Below are positions 63,664 to 64,000 of a stretch of DNA of 64,000 nt, in pieces (positions within the stretch are counted from its first letter, which is position 1; each line of letters starts with the position of its first letter). Under the pieces are notes generated by a model, which saw nothing but the letters and a program-made list of their open reading frames with translations, was not told the DNA's origin and did not search any database. This stretch comes from Lyngbya sp. CCAP 1446/10. Its GTDB lineage: Bacteria; Cyanobacteriota; Cyanobacteriia; Cyanobacteriales; Microcoleaceae. The stretch spans positions 1 through 64,000 of the forward strand of contig NZ_JAIGNI010000004.1 of assembly GCF_026130175.1 (NCBI RefSeq), given 5' to 3'. The position numbers were made by a program, and so were the translations under genes.

Positions 63664-64000
63664 ATGTCTATCAACTTGGAAAAAGGCGGGAGAATCAATC
63701 TATCTAAAGAAGCACCAGGGCTGAAAAATGCCGGGATCGGTTTGGGATGGGATACCAATGCTACAGACACCGGCGGGGCCTTTGACTTAGATGCTTCCGT
63801 GTTTATGTTGGGGGCTACTGGGAAAATTTCCAGCGAAAAATACTTGGTTTTCTACAACAATAAACAGTCACCGGATACTGCTGTAATACATCTGGGAGAT
63901 AGCACAACCGGAGAAGGATTTGGCGATGATGAAACCGTTACAGTCGATTTAACCAAAGTCGATCCTGCGGTAGAAGAAATTGTGTTTGTTGTCACCATCC
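63664..64000 (+). CDS. TerD domain protein, cut by the window end
   Basis: At least 112 residues, open at the right edge. AGGAGGG precedes the ATG at 63664. Conserved blocks NLEKGGRINLSKEAP, FDLDASVFMLGATGK, KYLVFYNNKQSPD and GDDETVTVDLTKVDPAVEE match the TerD fold and its Ca2+-binding residues. It aligns over this length with the N-terminal part of the TerD-pentapeptide fusion at 43351-44925. Whether it also has a C-terminal extension cannot be seen. Confidence 0.93.
   Translation, partial: MSINLEKGGRINLSKEAPGLKNAGIGLGWDTNATDTGGAFDLDASVFMLGATGKISSEKYLVFYNNKQSPDTAVIHLGDSTTGEGFGDDETVTVDLTKVDPAVEEIVFVVTI

Overview
The window reads as chromosomal DNA of a filamentous, Oscillatoriales-type cyanobacterium (Microcoleus/Oscillatoria/Phormidium-like; the genus is inferred). 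Support comes from very frequent HIP1-type GCGATCGC/CGATCG sites, the cyanobacterial genes ndhM, ftrC, sbtA-sbtB and glycolytic-type gap1, many pentapeptide and TPR proteins, and intergenic spaces full of heptamer tandem repeats. No rRNA, tRNA or CRISPR array was found.

Layout. 0.4-5 kb: a proline/asparagine-rich anchored protein, then an lpt-like cluster on the minus strand (LptA-like, LptB, LptF/G-like permease). 5.3-6.3 kb: a DUF309 protein and ferredoxin-thioredoxin reductase. 6.9-11.6 kb: three tandem DUF2079 membrane proteins. 11.7-16.4 kb: dxr, a Uma2 nuclease, a phosphoribosyltransferase, a lone tnpB element and a pentapeptide protein. 16.7-20.4 kb: a gene-poor stretch with two paralogous mini-proteins, small membrane proteins, a likely pseudogene and a 43-aa ORF. 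20.5-30.7 kb: an RTX repeat protein followed by three large TPR-enzyme fusions (TPR-GT61, TPR-methyltransferase-TPR-GT61, TPR-sulfotransferase), probably a surface-glycan or glycoprotein decoration locus. 30.9-37 kb: a second Uma2 gene, a peroxiredoxin-glutaredoxin hybrid, sbtAB bicarbonate uptake, gap1, a DUF1823-like protein and a CsgG-like lipoprotein. 37-43 kb: a PP2C phosphatase, ndhM and an ATPase-DUF4276 pair resembling phage-defence modules. 43-58 kb: a TerD-pentapeptide fusion, an ion channel, three related histidine kinases (one degenerate), a WD40-like protein, a flippase and a permease/TIGR03943 pair. 57.8-60.7 kb: dnaN and dnaA flanking a dense cluster of DnaA boxes, a strong oriC candidate. 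61-64 kb: an HtrA protease, an NTF2-like protein, peptide deformylase and a TerD gene cut by the window edge.

The main themes are envelope biogenesis (lpt, flippase, GT61/sulfotransferase, RTX), carbon and redox metabolism (sbtAB, gap1, ftrC, Prx-Grx, ndhM) and replication initiation. A dense repeat landscape overlays them: heptamer tracts often start at stop codons, two palindromic elements sit directly upstream of Uma2 genes, and repeat cassettes occur in frame inside two TPR genes. The best candidates for something undescribed are the ATPase-DUF4276 pair, the TPR-fused glycan-modifying cluster, and the Uma2-associated palindromes.
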